Source: a virus
IMG/VR virus record: IMGVR_UViG_3300045996_004589
Coordinates: 1 to 44,405 of that record
Reading direction: 5' to 3' (one strand)
Length of the DNA stretch: 44,405 bases
The position numbers and the translations under genes are program-made. The notes below the pieces were generated by a model. That model had not been told where the DNA came from, did no database searches, and worked only from the letters and a program-made list of their open reading frames with translations. The stretch's first letter is position 1. The number at the start of each line of letters is the position of its first letter. This document shows, piece by piece, positions 7,268 through 13,104 of this stretch.

Positions 7268-7509
7268 TGCTGGCTCCTTGGCAGGCCGGCCAGCTCACGC
7301 AGGCGGGCCATGGTCATTTCGGGGACGGCGTCCAAGATCGCGCACATCAGGCCGGCCGATACGGGCCGATGACGGTTCGCGACGGCGGAGATTCCGTGGC
7401 GCTCCACGCCCAGGGCGGCGGCAAGGTCTTTGCTGGTGCGCACGCCGAGCGCGGCGGATACGTGGTTCAGGAGCCGGCGCGGCGTGTAGAGTGGGTCGTG
7501 CAGGCTCAT
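7264..7509 (-). CDS. Small HTH protein (XRE/CI-like fold)
   Basis: An 81-aa protein with a probable helix-turn-helix: VRTSKDLAAALGVERHGISAVANRHRPVSAGLMCAILD, where DLAAALGV and GISAVANRH would be the two helices. It ends with a leucine-rich helix (MARLRELAGLP). It probably binds DNA and could fine-tune the left operon, though its target is unknown. Its first four bases overlap the stop of the RdgC fusion gene (7506-7509), so it is translationally coupled to it. A similar small HTH protein occurs on the right arm at 14480-14692. Confidence 0.78.
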   Translation of the reverse strand: MSLHDPLYTPRRLLNHVSAALGVRTSKDLAAALGVERHGISAVANRHRPVSAGLMCAILDAVPEMTMARLRELAGLPRSQQ

Positions 7510-8753
7510 GCTTCGGCTCCCAGCAGGATGTCGCGGTGGCCGTTCGACTGCATTGGGCCGACCACGCCGCCCTGCTCCATCGCCTCGAGCAGCCGGCCCG
7601 CCCGGTTGTATCCGATGCGCAGATGGCGTTGGACGAGCGAGATCGAGGCCATGCGGTGCTTCAAGACGACTTGAACGGCCTGCTCATACAGCAGGTCAAT
7701 GCCGTCTGGACCGAACTGTGCGCCGAACTGCGCCTGCACCTCGCCATTCACGGACAGCGTGGCGCTGGCTCCGGAGGCCTTGAGCATCTGGTCGAGACCT
7801 CGCGCGGCGTCCTCCACACTCTTGTTGCTGGTGGTTCGCTCACGCGCCGGCGAAACCAGGTCGTTCGCCTCGCCGCCCAGCGCTTCCATCAGGTCATCAA
7901 ACATCCGCGCCAGCTCGCCGGTCATCAGGGCGAAGTCGCTGTCGAAGCGCTCGTCGGCATTGCGGGCCACGGCGTCGTTTTCCTTCATGACGTCCAGCGG
8001 CTTGATGGACTTCAGCGACAGCGATTCGTCCAGCACGAAGGAAATCTTGCTTTCCCAGGTCATGGCCAGGCGCTTGCACTGCTTGCCGGCGGCGATGTGG
8101 CGGCGGACTTCTTCCGGCTCCAGGGTGTGGCGCTTATAGACCACGGCGGCCTTGCTTTCGCCGGTGGCCTGCATGGTGGCGTCCATGTCGACCGTGAAGC
8201 CGGCCGGCGCCTCGTCGTCCTGCAACCATGCGGTCATCACCGCGGTGGGCGAACGGGCCACGCGTACCGATTCCACCGGCATGCGCTCGATCGCCTTCAG
8301 CAGCATCTTCAGCACATCCTCGGCCTTGGCCGCGCTGGCGGCGTCGACCACCAGCCACCCATTGACCGGATCGATCCAGCACCAGGTGTTGGTGCGGATG
8401 GTGAAGGCGCGCGGCAGCAATTCGTCGTGCACGCGCTCCTTCAGCTCCTTCATGGCTTTCTTGCCGGGGGCGAAGCCTTGCTGCTCTTCCAGCTCGGCGG
8501 CGCGCGCCTTGGCAACCTGGTTGACCACGGTCGACGGCAGCAGCTTCTTCTCGGTACCCAGCACGATCAGCATTTGCTTGTTCACGGTGTGCACCAGGCC
8601 GCCGGTCGGGCGCGGCCGGTCCCAGCCCTGGCGCATCAGTTCGTTGCTGCTGGCGGGGGTAAAGGCTTGCGGCTGGAGCGCTTCTTCCAGTTTTTCGGCG
8701 GTCATCGCCCATCCGGCCGGCAGGCGGTACAGTTGTGCGTTTTTGAAGAACAT
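7506..8753 (-). CDS. rdgC: RdgC recombination-associated protein fused to FtsK gamma domain
   Basis: Residues 1 to about 297 align with RdgC, a ring-shaped dsDNA-binding protein that limits RecA filament activity (E. coli RdgC is 303 aa). Visible landmarks are FKNAQLYRL at the start, LLPRAF, WIDPVNGWLVVD, SAAKAEDVL, RFDSDFALMTGELA and ALGGEA. After a polar linker (about 300-345), residues 350-412 match the FtsK gamma winged helix: YEQAVQVVLKHRMASISLVQ, RIGYNRAGRLLEAMEQ, GVVGP. FtsK gamma reads KOPS sequences and contacts XerD. No ATPase part of FtsK is present. The open frame is continuous and the gene sits in the leftward early operon, where phages keep recombination functions. Start at 8753 fits the RdgC N-terminus; only a weak AGG precedes it. 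Confidence 0.93.
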   Translation of the reverse strand: MFFKNAQLYRLPAGWAMTAEKLEEALQPQAFTPASSNELMRQGWDRPRPTGGLVHTVNKQMLIVLGTEKKLLPSTVVNQVAKARAAELEEQQGFAPGKKAMKELKERVHDELLPRAFTIRTNTWCWIDPVNGWLVVDAASAAKAEDVLKMLLKAIERMPVESVRVARSPTAVMTAWLQDDEAPAGFTVDMDATMQATGESKAAVVYKRHTLEPEEVRRHIAAGKQCKRLAMTWESKISFVLDESLSLKSIKPLDVMKENDAVARNADERFDSDFALMTGELARMFDDLMEALGGEANDLVSPARERTTSNKSVEDAARGLDQMLKASGASATLSVNGEVQAQFGAQFGPDGIDLLYEQAVQVVLKHRMASISLVQRHLRIGYNRAGRLLEAMEQGGVVGPMQSNGHRDILLGAEA

Positions 8754-8770
8754 GGCGGGCCTGTTCGCGG

Positions 8771-9448
8771 TCAGTCGTTGTAAGGGAAGGACGTTTCGAA
8801 GTCCGCGGCGCTCGCATCAGGAGCGATGATCAACCTGGTCTTCGCTGCGTAGAGCTGGAACAGGGTGCGCTCGAATGCCCAGAACGGTCCCATGAAGATC
8901 GTCTTTTGTGCATTCTGGCCATCCAGGTCGAGCGAAAACACTTTGCCATCCTTGTCGACCGCAAGGCGGTAGGCGCACCGGTACTGTGACTTCCCAGCCT
9001 CTTTATCGAAGCAGACGTAAGTCGAGCCGTAATTGCGCTCGATATGGAGCGAAAACGGTTCGCCGAGCCGGTCTTCCTTGAACTGTTCGATGAAGCCCTC
9101 GATCAGCGCCTCAAGCTTTATTTCCGGCGGCGCTGCCTGGAGCAACTTCTCCATGTTACTTTCCAGCTGCTTTGCCGCTTCCGACTGCAAGAGGCCATCA
9201 GTCTGACGGCGGATGATCTGCAGAATCAATTCGTTATAGGATGGCAGGTTCAAGCGCTCCAGATCGACGCCTACGGCTTGCTGCACCTTAAGCTTGATGG
9301 CCTTCCCGAATTCGCTGTACTCGCGCAGGTGATCGCGGATAGCGGTAGTGATGGTGTCTGTCAACTGCTTTTCGATCGCTTGTTCAATGACGCCGGACGC
9401 GACAACATTCTCGAAGGCGGTTGCAACCGCCTGCTGCAAATCTTTCAT
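8771..9448 (-). CDS. Hypothetical phage protein, coiled-coil plus beta C-terminus
   Basis: A 225-aa protein of unknown function. The N-terminal half is strongly helical (AVATAFENVVASGVIEQAI, TITTAIRDHLREYSEFGKAI, KQLESNMEKLLQ). The C-terminal half looks beta-rich (LHIERNYGSTYVCFDKEAG, YRLAVDKDGKVFSLDLD) and ends with helices and an acidic tail. The start at 9448 has AAGGAG seven nt upstream and follows the previous stop by 10 nt. It lies directly before the RdgC fusion, 17 nt apart, so the two are co-expressed; a role linked to recombination or DNA binding is possible but not shown. Confidence 0.78.
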   Translation of the reverse strand: MKDLQQAVATAFENVVASGVIEQAIEKQLTDTITTAIRDHLREYSEFGKAIKLKVQQAVGVDLERLNLPSYNELILQIIRRQTDGLLQSEAAKQLESNMEKLLQAAPPEIKLEALIEGFIEQFKEDRLGEPFSLHIERNYGSTYVCFDKEAGKSQYRCAYRLAVDKDGKVFSLDLDGQNAQKTIFMGPFWAFERTLFQLYAAKTRLIIAPDASAADFETSFPYND

Positions 9449-9458
9449 GGTCTTCTCC

Positions 9459-9635
9459 TTAGGGTTTCTTGACTTCGGGGTCTGAAGGCGTCGTGCCGTG
9501 CTCCTTCTGCCAGTCGTCGCGCTCTTCGCGTCGGCGGTAAGAGGCGCCACGCCGAAGCTGCCGGACCGTCCGGTAGTTGCGGCTTGCCTCGCGGTCAAGG
9601 CGCGCTTGGCGCTGCTTTTCGGTCTCGTTCGCCAT
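9459..9635 (-). CDS. Small basic hypothetical protein
   Basis: A 58-aa, highly charged reading frame that starts MANETEKQRQARLDREASRN and ends DPEVKKP. It contains about 14 Arg/Lys residues and looks like one long helix. It starts two bases after the upstream stop and ends 10 nt before the next start. A GAGC sequence seven nt upstream is a weak ribosome site, so coupling is likely. The composition suggests nucleic-acid binding or a partner-binding helix, which is inference. No family recognised. Confidence 0.6.
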   Translation of the reverse strand: MANETEKQRQARLDREASRNYRTVRQLRRGASYRRREERDDWQKEHGTTPSDPEVKKP

Positions 9636-9637
9636 GG

Positions 9638-9892
9638 CTATTCGGAGCAGGACGGTTGCTTCTGGCAGAACGTTTTGCCCTCGCAGAGGCCTGGGTCGGA
9701 GCAGCGCGGTGCGTACGGGTCGCGGGCCTTTACTTCGTGCAGCACTGGAAAAGCCATGTACGGCAACCGCTCGACGCTGAGCACGCAGCCCGGCGCGATC
9801 AACTCGGCCTGTGCGCGCGCGTCCGCTTCGTTGGCGGCGCCGATGCTGCCCCGGTAGGGCTTCGTCGAGAATCTTGCCCAGTACGCGCTCAT
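9638..9892 (-). CDS. Small hypothetical protein
   Basis: An 84-aa protein starting MSAYWARFSTKPYRGSIGAA. The first 60 residues, with alternating strand and helix (ANEADARAQAELIAPG, then VLSVERLPYMAFPVLH), look like a compact alpha-beta domain as seen in several short phage proteins. The C-terminus holds four Cys (CSDPGLCEGKTFCQKQPSC), which may bind zinc. The start overlaps the upstream stop by four bases (9889-9892). An upstream in-frame extension is rejected because it reads antisense-like through two other coupled genes. Function unknown. Confidence 0.7.
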   Translation of the reverse strand: MSAYWARFSTKPYRGSIGAANEADARAQAELIAPGCVLSVERLPYMAFPVLHEVKARDPYAPRCSDPGLCEGKTFCQKQPSCSE

Positions 9893-10005
9893 ACGCACCG
9901 CCCGATCAGCTTGTTGATCTTGTGCTTCAGTGCGGCGGCGCGCACTGCCAGGGTGAACGGCAGGCCGGCGCGGCTGTAGTTCAGGATGTCGCGGGCGATG
10001 GTCAT
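9889..10005 (-). CDS. 38-aa microprotein
   Basis: A short reading frame (MTIARDILNYSRAGLPFTLA then a basic KHKINKLIGRCV end) that exactly bridges two neighbours by four-base overlaps: ATGA at 10002-10005 upstream and at 9889-9892 downstream. This exact tiling is the main evidence that it is translated. The peptide is amphipathic and basic. Similar tiny genes with an ARDILNYSRAG-like start occur, I believe, in other betaproteobacterial phages. No function can be assigned. Confidence 0.62.
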   Translation of the reverse strand: MTIARDILNYSRAGLPFTLAVRAAALKHKINKLIGRCV

Positions 10006-10121
10006 GCATGCACCTCCGCGCGCAACGCTTCAATCTTTTCCTGTGCGGCGTAATCGAGCGTGCCGGCGAGAAGGTACAGGCCCAAGATAATGGCGATCGC
10101 CACCTTGTTGTTCTTGAACAT
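10002..10121 (-). CDS. 39-aa single-pass membrane microprotein
   Basis: A short reading frame starting MFKNNKVAIAIILGLYLLAG. Residues 7-20 are hydrophobic and follow Lys, which predicts one membrane helix with the N-terminus in the cytoplasm; the rest is a charged helix (AAQEKIEALRAEV). It starts two bases after the stop of the upstream gene and overlaps the next start by four bases, so it is tightly coupled. It may be a small membrane regulator, as phage early operons often carry such proteins, but nothing specific is visible. Confidence 0.65.
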   Translation of the reverse strand: MFKNNKVAIAIILGLYLLAGTLDYAAQEKIEALRAEVHA

Positions 10122-10123
10122 GA

Positions 10124-10270
10124 TCAGCGCTCCGCTTCGCGAGTTGGTTGCGACAGGCCCCAGCCCAGCTGGCGGCGGATCTCGGCCGGCGCTGGCGGCG
10201 CGGACTTGGACTGGTGACGCCCGGTCAGGTAAGTGCGGAGCTGCTCTTTCGTCGGCTTCTTCGTTTGCAT
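10124..10270 (-). CDS. 48-aa basic protein
   Basis: A reading frame starting MQTKKPTKEQLRTYLTGRHQ and ending PTREAER. It has a strong ribosome site (GGAGG six to seven nt before the ATG at 10270), which decides the start against a much longer open frame. The peptide is basic and Pro-rich (SKSAPPAPAEIRRQLGWGL). It is the first gene after the 390-nt gene-poor interval, so the structured leader described there would lie in its mRNA. Function unknown. Confidence 0.7.
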   Translation of the reverse strand: MQTKKPTKEQLRTYLTGRHQSKSAPPAPAEIRRQLGWGLSQPTREAER

Positions 10271-10660
10271 CACTGCCTCCAGGTTGGGGTTGTTCCGGTC
10301 TTCCACCGGCTCACGGGCTCTAACTGCGCTCGTCGCAGGCCTGTGCGCCTCAGGCTGGCGTTTCACCACACAGGGACGGACTGAGGCAGGTTTCGTGCAC
10401 GTCCCCTGCTGCCTGCATTGGGTGCCTTCCCAGTCGTCTGCTGGAGCAGAGCCACGCCAACCCGTCTTTGTGTGGGCCCGGCAGACTCGCCGCCAGGCCG
10501 GTGCTGCAACTACCCTCTTCCATCTACTCACGCCGCTTGTGTGCACCCCGCGTCGGGCTTATAGACCACCGGAACGAATGGGCCGGGCCTGCATCTATCA
10601 CCGGAAGGTAAGGCCGTGATGTGCCAGCCCCTCGTCCGCGCCTTCCTCGCGCTGCGGCCC
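10271..10660 (-). other. 390-nt gene-poor interval with structured leader
   Basis: I find no convincing gene here on either strand; the open frames present lack ribosome sites. On the minus strand, just upstream of the gene that starts at 10270, two perfect five-base-pair hairpins follow one another: CTGCG-loop-CGCAG (10324-10338) and CCGGT-loop-ACCGG (10295-10309), each with a five-nt loop. More GC-rich inverted segments lie further upstream (10339-10365). The interval could be a regulatory leader, an antitermination site or a small RNA for the left operon; the sequence alone does not decide. Confidence 0.4.
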
Positions 10661-10993
10661 TTATCCCTTCAGTTCCTTCAGTTCACCGGCGGCGACCAGC
10701 GCCTCGTTCGCCAGGCGGACCAGCCGCTGCTGCCGGGACGTTGCCGCCACCTGCAGCAGCGTCGCGACCATTTCGTCCCGGCCGTTGATCGCACTGACCA
10801 GGCATTCCGCTGCCTTCATGCCCCGGGCCGACAGCTTCGACTTATTCGCCTGCTCCACTGTTAGTCCGTACTCGATGCCGAACAGGTTTGCGATGACGTC
10901 GCCGTTCGCATCCACCAGCAGATGGGCGTTGCTCCCATCCTTCATTCCCTGGCGAATCGGTAAAGCGATGGCGGTCTTGCAAATCGACTTCAT
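10661..10993 (-). CDS. First gene of left operon, hypothetical
   Basis: A 110-aa protein of unknown function, the first gene transcribed from the leftward promoter. The N-terminal part seems beta-rich (CKTAIALPIR, AHLLVDANGDVIANLFG), the rest helical (VEQANKSKLSARGMKAAECLVSAI, ATLLQVAATSRQQRLVRLANEALVA). It has a good ribosome site (AGGAG eight nt upstream). By position it corresponds to the first pL gene of lambdoid phages, where host-takeover or antitermination genes often sit, but the sequence does not resemble N proteins. Confidence 0.75.
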   Translation of the reverse strand: MKSICKTAIALPIRQGMKDGSNAHLLVDANGDVIANLFGIEYGLTVEQANKSKLSARGMKAAECLVSAINGRDEMVATLLQVAATSRQQRLVRLANEALVAAGELKELKG

Positions 10994-11030
10994 CGGCGGC
11001 TCCTGCTGCGTTCGTTACTGCAATAAGTGC

Positions 11031-11059
11031 ATCCTATACCAGAAAAACTAGCAATGCAA
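11031..11059 (-). promoter_or_regulatory. Leftward early promoter (pL-like) with operator in spacer
   Basis: On the minus strand I see a -35 TTGCAT (11054-11059), a 17-nt spacer and a -10 TAGGAT (11031-11036). Inside the spacer lies CTAG-TTTTT-CTGG (11039-11051), an operator-like repeat nearly identical to those at the repressor/cro promoters. It drives the gene starting at 10993 and probably the whole left operon. Repressor binding there would block RNA polymerase. Confidence 0.65.
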
Positions 11060-11168
11060 GAAAATATAGTATTGGAGAGCGTGAAGAATTGCATAGGTCT
11101 GTAACTTGCATTAATGAAGTGCTCGCGAGTATGCCCGATCCTGATACCTGGCTGATACCAAATAGATC

Positions 11169-11187
11169 AAGTGGAGGTGATCCACTT
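11169..11187 (+). promoter_or_regulatory. Inverted repeat around ribosome site of RHH gene
   Basis: AAGTGGA and TCCACTT form a perfect seven-base inverted repeat with a five-nt centre (GGTGA). The near-perfect Shine-Dalgarno GGAGGTGATC (11173-11182) lies across the left arm and loop. The element could be a DNA operator for the encoded protein, or an RNA hairpin that hides the ribosome site. Confidence 0.55.
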
Positions 11188-11425
11188 GCACAATTGCCGG
11201 ATGAGCAAAATCAAGAAAGTGGACTACTCGGCGATGACGCTGCGCTTGCCGAGAGAGATGATGAGCAGGCTCGACGCGGCGGCCGAGCACAACGGGCGAA
11301 CGAGATCAGATGAAATTCGAGCGCGCCTGGAGGCTTCGCCCACGGACGAACGCCTCGGCGCGGTAGAGCGCGAGCTCCAGGAAATGAAGGGGATGCTGCG
11401 GAAGTTGCTCGATGCCGCCGGATGA
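11186..11425 (+). CDS. Arc-like ribbon-helix-helix repressor
   Basis: A short DNA-binding protein. The segment YSAMTLRLPREMMSRLDAAA then NGRTRSDEIRARLEA is a classic ribbon-helix-helix: strand (MTLRLP), helix A, turn (HNGRTRSDE) and helix B. The C-terminal helix (AVERELQEMKGMLRKLLDAA) looks like a coiled coil for oligomerisation. I prefer TTG at 11186 because an almost perfect ribosome site lies eight nt upstream; the ATG at 11201 has no ribosome site close by and would give a shorter protein (74 aa instead of 79). Lone rightward gene between the pL-like promoter and the immunity gene; probably autoregulatory and active in the lysogen. Confidence 0.82.
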   Translation: MHNCRMSKIKKVDYSAMTLRLPREMMSRLDAAAEHNGRTRSDEIRARLEASPTDERLGAVERELQEMKGMLRKLLDAAG

Positions 11426-11470
11426 AAGAGAAAGGCCCTGGCTAGCAGAGCTGTGGAGAAGCTACTTTGT

Positions 11471-11881
11471 CTAGGCGGAAAGTTCGCTACCGCAATGTTT
11501 GCATTTGATCGCGGCGATCAATACCTCCTCGGCGCAGAATGGACAACTCTTCTTTTCATGGGAAGGCGTCACAGAAGGTGCATGTGGTGCTTCCACGCTT
11601 GATTCCGCTGGCTCGGGCCGTTTAAACGCCCAAACGATTGCGACAACCCACCCGATTAGCGACCACCCAAGAAGTACGTTAACCAACGCGATCGCCGCAA
11701 GGTTTGTGTGATTCTTTTTCCATGCCTCAAAAGTCGGTAAAAAATAGAGGGCAGGCGCAACCAAAAAGAACGAGGAGGCAACGAGTTTGCCGAATCCATT
11801 TAACCCGTCTGGCGGGGTTTGCCCCATTGCCCAGCTATACGCCACGAGAAAAACCAGAATTACGAAACGAAGCACGAACAT
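11471..11881 (-). CDS. Superinfection-immunity membrane protein with zinc ribbon
   Basis: A 136-aa protein. Two or three membrane helices are visible: MFVLRFVILVFLVAYSWAM, LVASSFFLVAPALYFLP, and the pair NLAAIALVNVLLGWSLIGWV/VAIVWAFKRP. The last motif (N...N..LGW..IGWV.A..WA) is that of the Imm-type superinfection-immunity family, thought to block DNA entry of related phages at the membrane. The C-terminal CPFCAEEV...CKHCGSEL is a zinc ribbon, often attached to this domain. The start at 11881 has AGAGGAG upstream; the longer open frame adds a non-membrane tail without support. It sits in the lysogeny region with its own promoter, which fits expression from the prophage. Confidence 0.85.
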   Translation of the reverse strand: MFVLRFVILVFLVAYSWAMGQTPPDGLNGFGKLVASSFFLVAPALYFLPTFEAWKKNHTNLAAIALVNVLLGWSLIGWVVAIVWAFKRPEPAESSVEAPHAPSVTPSHEKKSCPFCAEEVLIAAIKCKHCGSELSA

Positions 11882-11933
11882 GAACTCTCCTCTATTGACA
11901 GGGTGGCGCTGAGTTAGCCCAACGCGTAACTCT

Positions 11934-11939
11934 ATTATA
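11934..11939 (-). promoter_or_regulatory. Perfect -10 box (TATAAT) of immunity gene
   Basis: On the minus strand CCATATAATAG lies 52 nt upstream of the start of the superinfection-immunity gene. The -35 region is weak, so an activator or an extended contact may be needed. It supports separate expression of this gene in the lysogen. Confidence 0.5.
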
Positions 11940-12120
11940 TGGATTGCAAGCCGGTCGAATCTCGCCAATTGTTTCCGAGAGTTTAACTAGTTAGCGTGGC
12001 GTGAGAATCGAGTGAGAATTCAACAAAAAAGTAGAAGTGGAAAAGTACCCTTTTTCTCGATTTCGAACCGGAAACGGCGCTTATAGTAGAGCAATAGAGA
12101 TTACCGAGGAGTTTCGAGAA

Positions 12121-12300
12121 ATGGAAGACTATCCCAAGCTTGAGGCGGCATATCGCGCGATGAGCAAGGAGAAAAGGCAGCGGATCATCGAGCTCGCCCA
12201 AGCTTATGCCGTCACCTGGCCGGCGGCGCCCGCAGACCAGGTGGCGCAGCCGGCGCGCGCATCACATCTGCGCGTCGTCCACTCCGCGAATAAGCGATAA
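12121..12300 (+). CDS. Small hypothetical protein overlapping repressor 3' end
   Basis: A 59-aa reading frame (MEDYPKLEAAYRAMSKEKRQ... ending VVHSANKR) with GAGGAG nine nt upstream of the ATG. The first 35 residues form an amphipathic helix pair; the tail is Ala/Pro-rich. Its last 39 bases overlap, tail to tail, the 3' end of the repressor gene, so the two mRNAs would be complementary there. Possible TATAGT at 12083-12088 could serve as -10. Short proteins with YRAM-x-x-E-x-R-x-R-I/L occur in other phages near the switch. No function known. Confidence 0.62.
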   Translation: MEDYPKLEAAYRAMSKEKRQRIIELAQAYAVTWPAAPADQVAQPARASHLRVVHSANKR

Positions 12301-12702
12301 AGGTCGCTTCTTCGTGGTGCTGGCTGTGATCTCGATTTCAGTGCGACCATCCTGGAATGACAGACGATACTGCTCGAGCAGTTCAGCCTCTTTAGGTGTC
12401 ACGTATTGCAGAATCATGCGGTCAATCGGCGGATCCTCCGGCACGACGGCCGGCGCCGGCAGGTCATGTGAGTCATCCGGCGCTCCGCGGCCGGTCATGA
12501 GCCATTCGACACTGCAGCGCAAACCCTTCGCCGCCGCGGCCTGATTACTCCGGCTCGGCGCTGTGCCGCCAGCCTTCTCCCATTGTTGAATCGTCTGCCA
12601 GGCGATCTTCTTTCCTGACTCAGCCTGAATAGCTTCCGCCAGCTTCTCGTAAGAGAGGCCCAGCTGTGTTCGACGCGCTCGGATTCGTTCGTGCATATCC
12701 AT
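12262..12702 (-). CDS. CI-type HTH repressor without S24 peptidase domain
   Basis: This 146-aa protein starts with an XRE/lambda-type HTH: MHERIRARRTQLGLSYEKLA, EAIQAESGKKIAWQTIQQWE, then GGTAPSR and LRCSVEWLMTGRG, a standard ending of such domains. The remaining 60 residues (ending in the beta-like RTEIEITAS segment) are too short for the S24 self-cleavage domain found in lambda CI, and no Ala-Gly cleavage site or Ser/Lys dyad is apparent. It is divergent from the cro-like gene with operators between, so it is the lysogeny repressor by position. The ATG at 12702 lies six nt after the predicted -10, so the mRNA may be leaderless. Alternative start: 12696. Confidence 0.88.
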   Translation of the reverse strand: MDMHERIRARRTQLGLSYEKLAEAIQAESGKKIAWQTIQQWEKAGGTAPSRSNQAAAAKGLRCSVEWLMTGRGAPDDSHDLPAPAVVPEDPPIDRMILQYVTPKEAELLEQYRLSFQDGRTEIEITASTTKKRPLSLIRGVDDAQM

Positions 12703-12708
12703 CCCGTA

Positions 12709-12737
12709 ACTATGCCCGCTAGTTTTTCTAGCACCAA
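12709..12737 (-). promoter_or_regulatory. Repressor promoter (pRM-like) with operator in spacer
   Basis: On the minus strand: -35 TTGGTG (12732-12737), 17-nt spacer, -10 CATAGT (12709-12714), then six nt to the repressor ATG. The spacer contains the perfect inverted repeat CTAG-AAAAA-CTAG (12719-12731; extended to GCTAG...CTAGC). Binding here would shut off the repressor's own promoter. The predicted transcript starts at or next to the ATG. Confidence 0.6.
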
Positions 12738-12749
12738 CACATATTTTTC

Positions 12750-12777
12750 TTGCATCTGCTAGAAAAACTAGTAGAAT
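12750..12777 (+). promoter_or_regulatory. Rightward early promoter (pR-like) with operator in spacer
   Basis: -35 TTGCAT (12750-12755), 16-nt spacer, -10 TAGAAT (12772-12777; five of six consensus bases). The spacer holds CTAG-AAAAA-CTAG (12759-12771), a perfect inverted repeat. The cro-like ATG at 12785 lies seven nt after the -10 box, and no ribosome site is present, so this mRNA may also be leaderless. Confidence 0.68.
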
Positions 12778-12784
12778 GCGCCTT

Positions 12785-13021
12785 ATGGAGAAAACAGATT
12801 CGTCAAAAGCCTTAGGGAAAGCGATCGAGTGCTACCGCACCTTGAACGCCTTCGCCACGGCCCTCGGCGTTCCGTACCAGACCGTGCAGCAGTGGATGAA
12901 GAACGGCGTACCGGAAAAGTGGTGCGTCGAGATCGAAAAGCTCACGAGCGGCCAGGTGCGATGCGAAGAGCTGAACGACAAGGTGGACTGGTCTTATCTC
13001 CGTAACAGCCAAGCCGCATAG
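12785..13021 (+). CDS. Cro/YdaS-like HTH regulator
   Basis: A 78-aa protein with a YdaS/Cro-type helix-turn-helix: KALGKAIECYRTLNAFATAL, GVPYQTVQQWMKNG, VPEKWCVEIEKLTSGQVRCEEL. The fold and its place divergent from the repressor identify it as the Cro equivalent, which would act at the same CTAG-N5-CTAG operators and favour lytic growth. An in-frame ATG at 12776 lies inside the predicted -10 box and cannot be used by that promoter, so I start at 12785. No ribosome site precedes it. Confidence 0.87.
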   Translation: MEKTDSSKALGKAIECYRTLNAFATALGVPYQTVQQWMKNGVPEKWCVEIEKLTSGQVRCEELNDKVDWSYLRNSQAA

Positions 13022-13104
13022 CGGCAGTTGTACCAGCAGTAGAAGCACCGACACATAGGAGAGACGCATGGCCGGCACTTTGTACCAGGTAAGACGGACG
13101 AGGG

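Noticed and set aside
7197-8783. 528-aa open frame on the plus strand
   Set aside because: Antisense of the RdgC fusion and neighbours; typical GC-skew shadow.
10233-10619. 128-aa plus-strand frame in the gene-poor interval
   Set aside because: No ribosome site, no domain, and it includes the antisense of the start of the 48-aa gene; not convincing.
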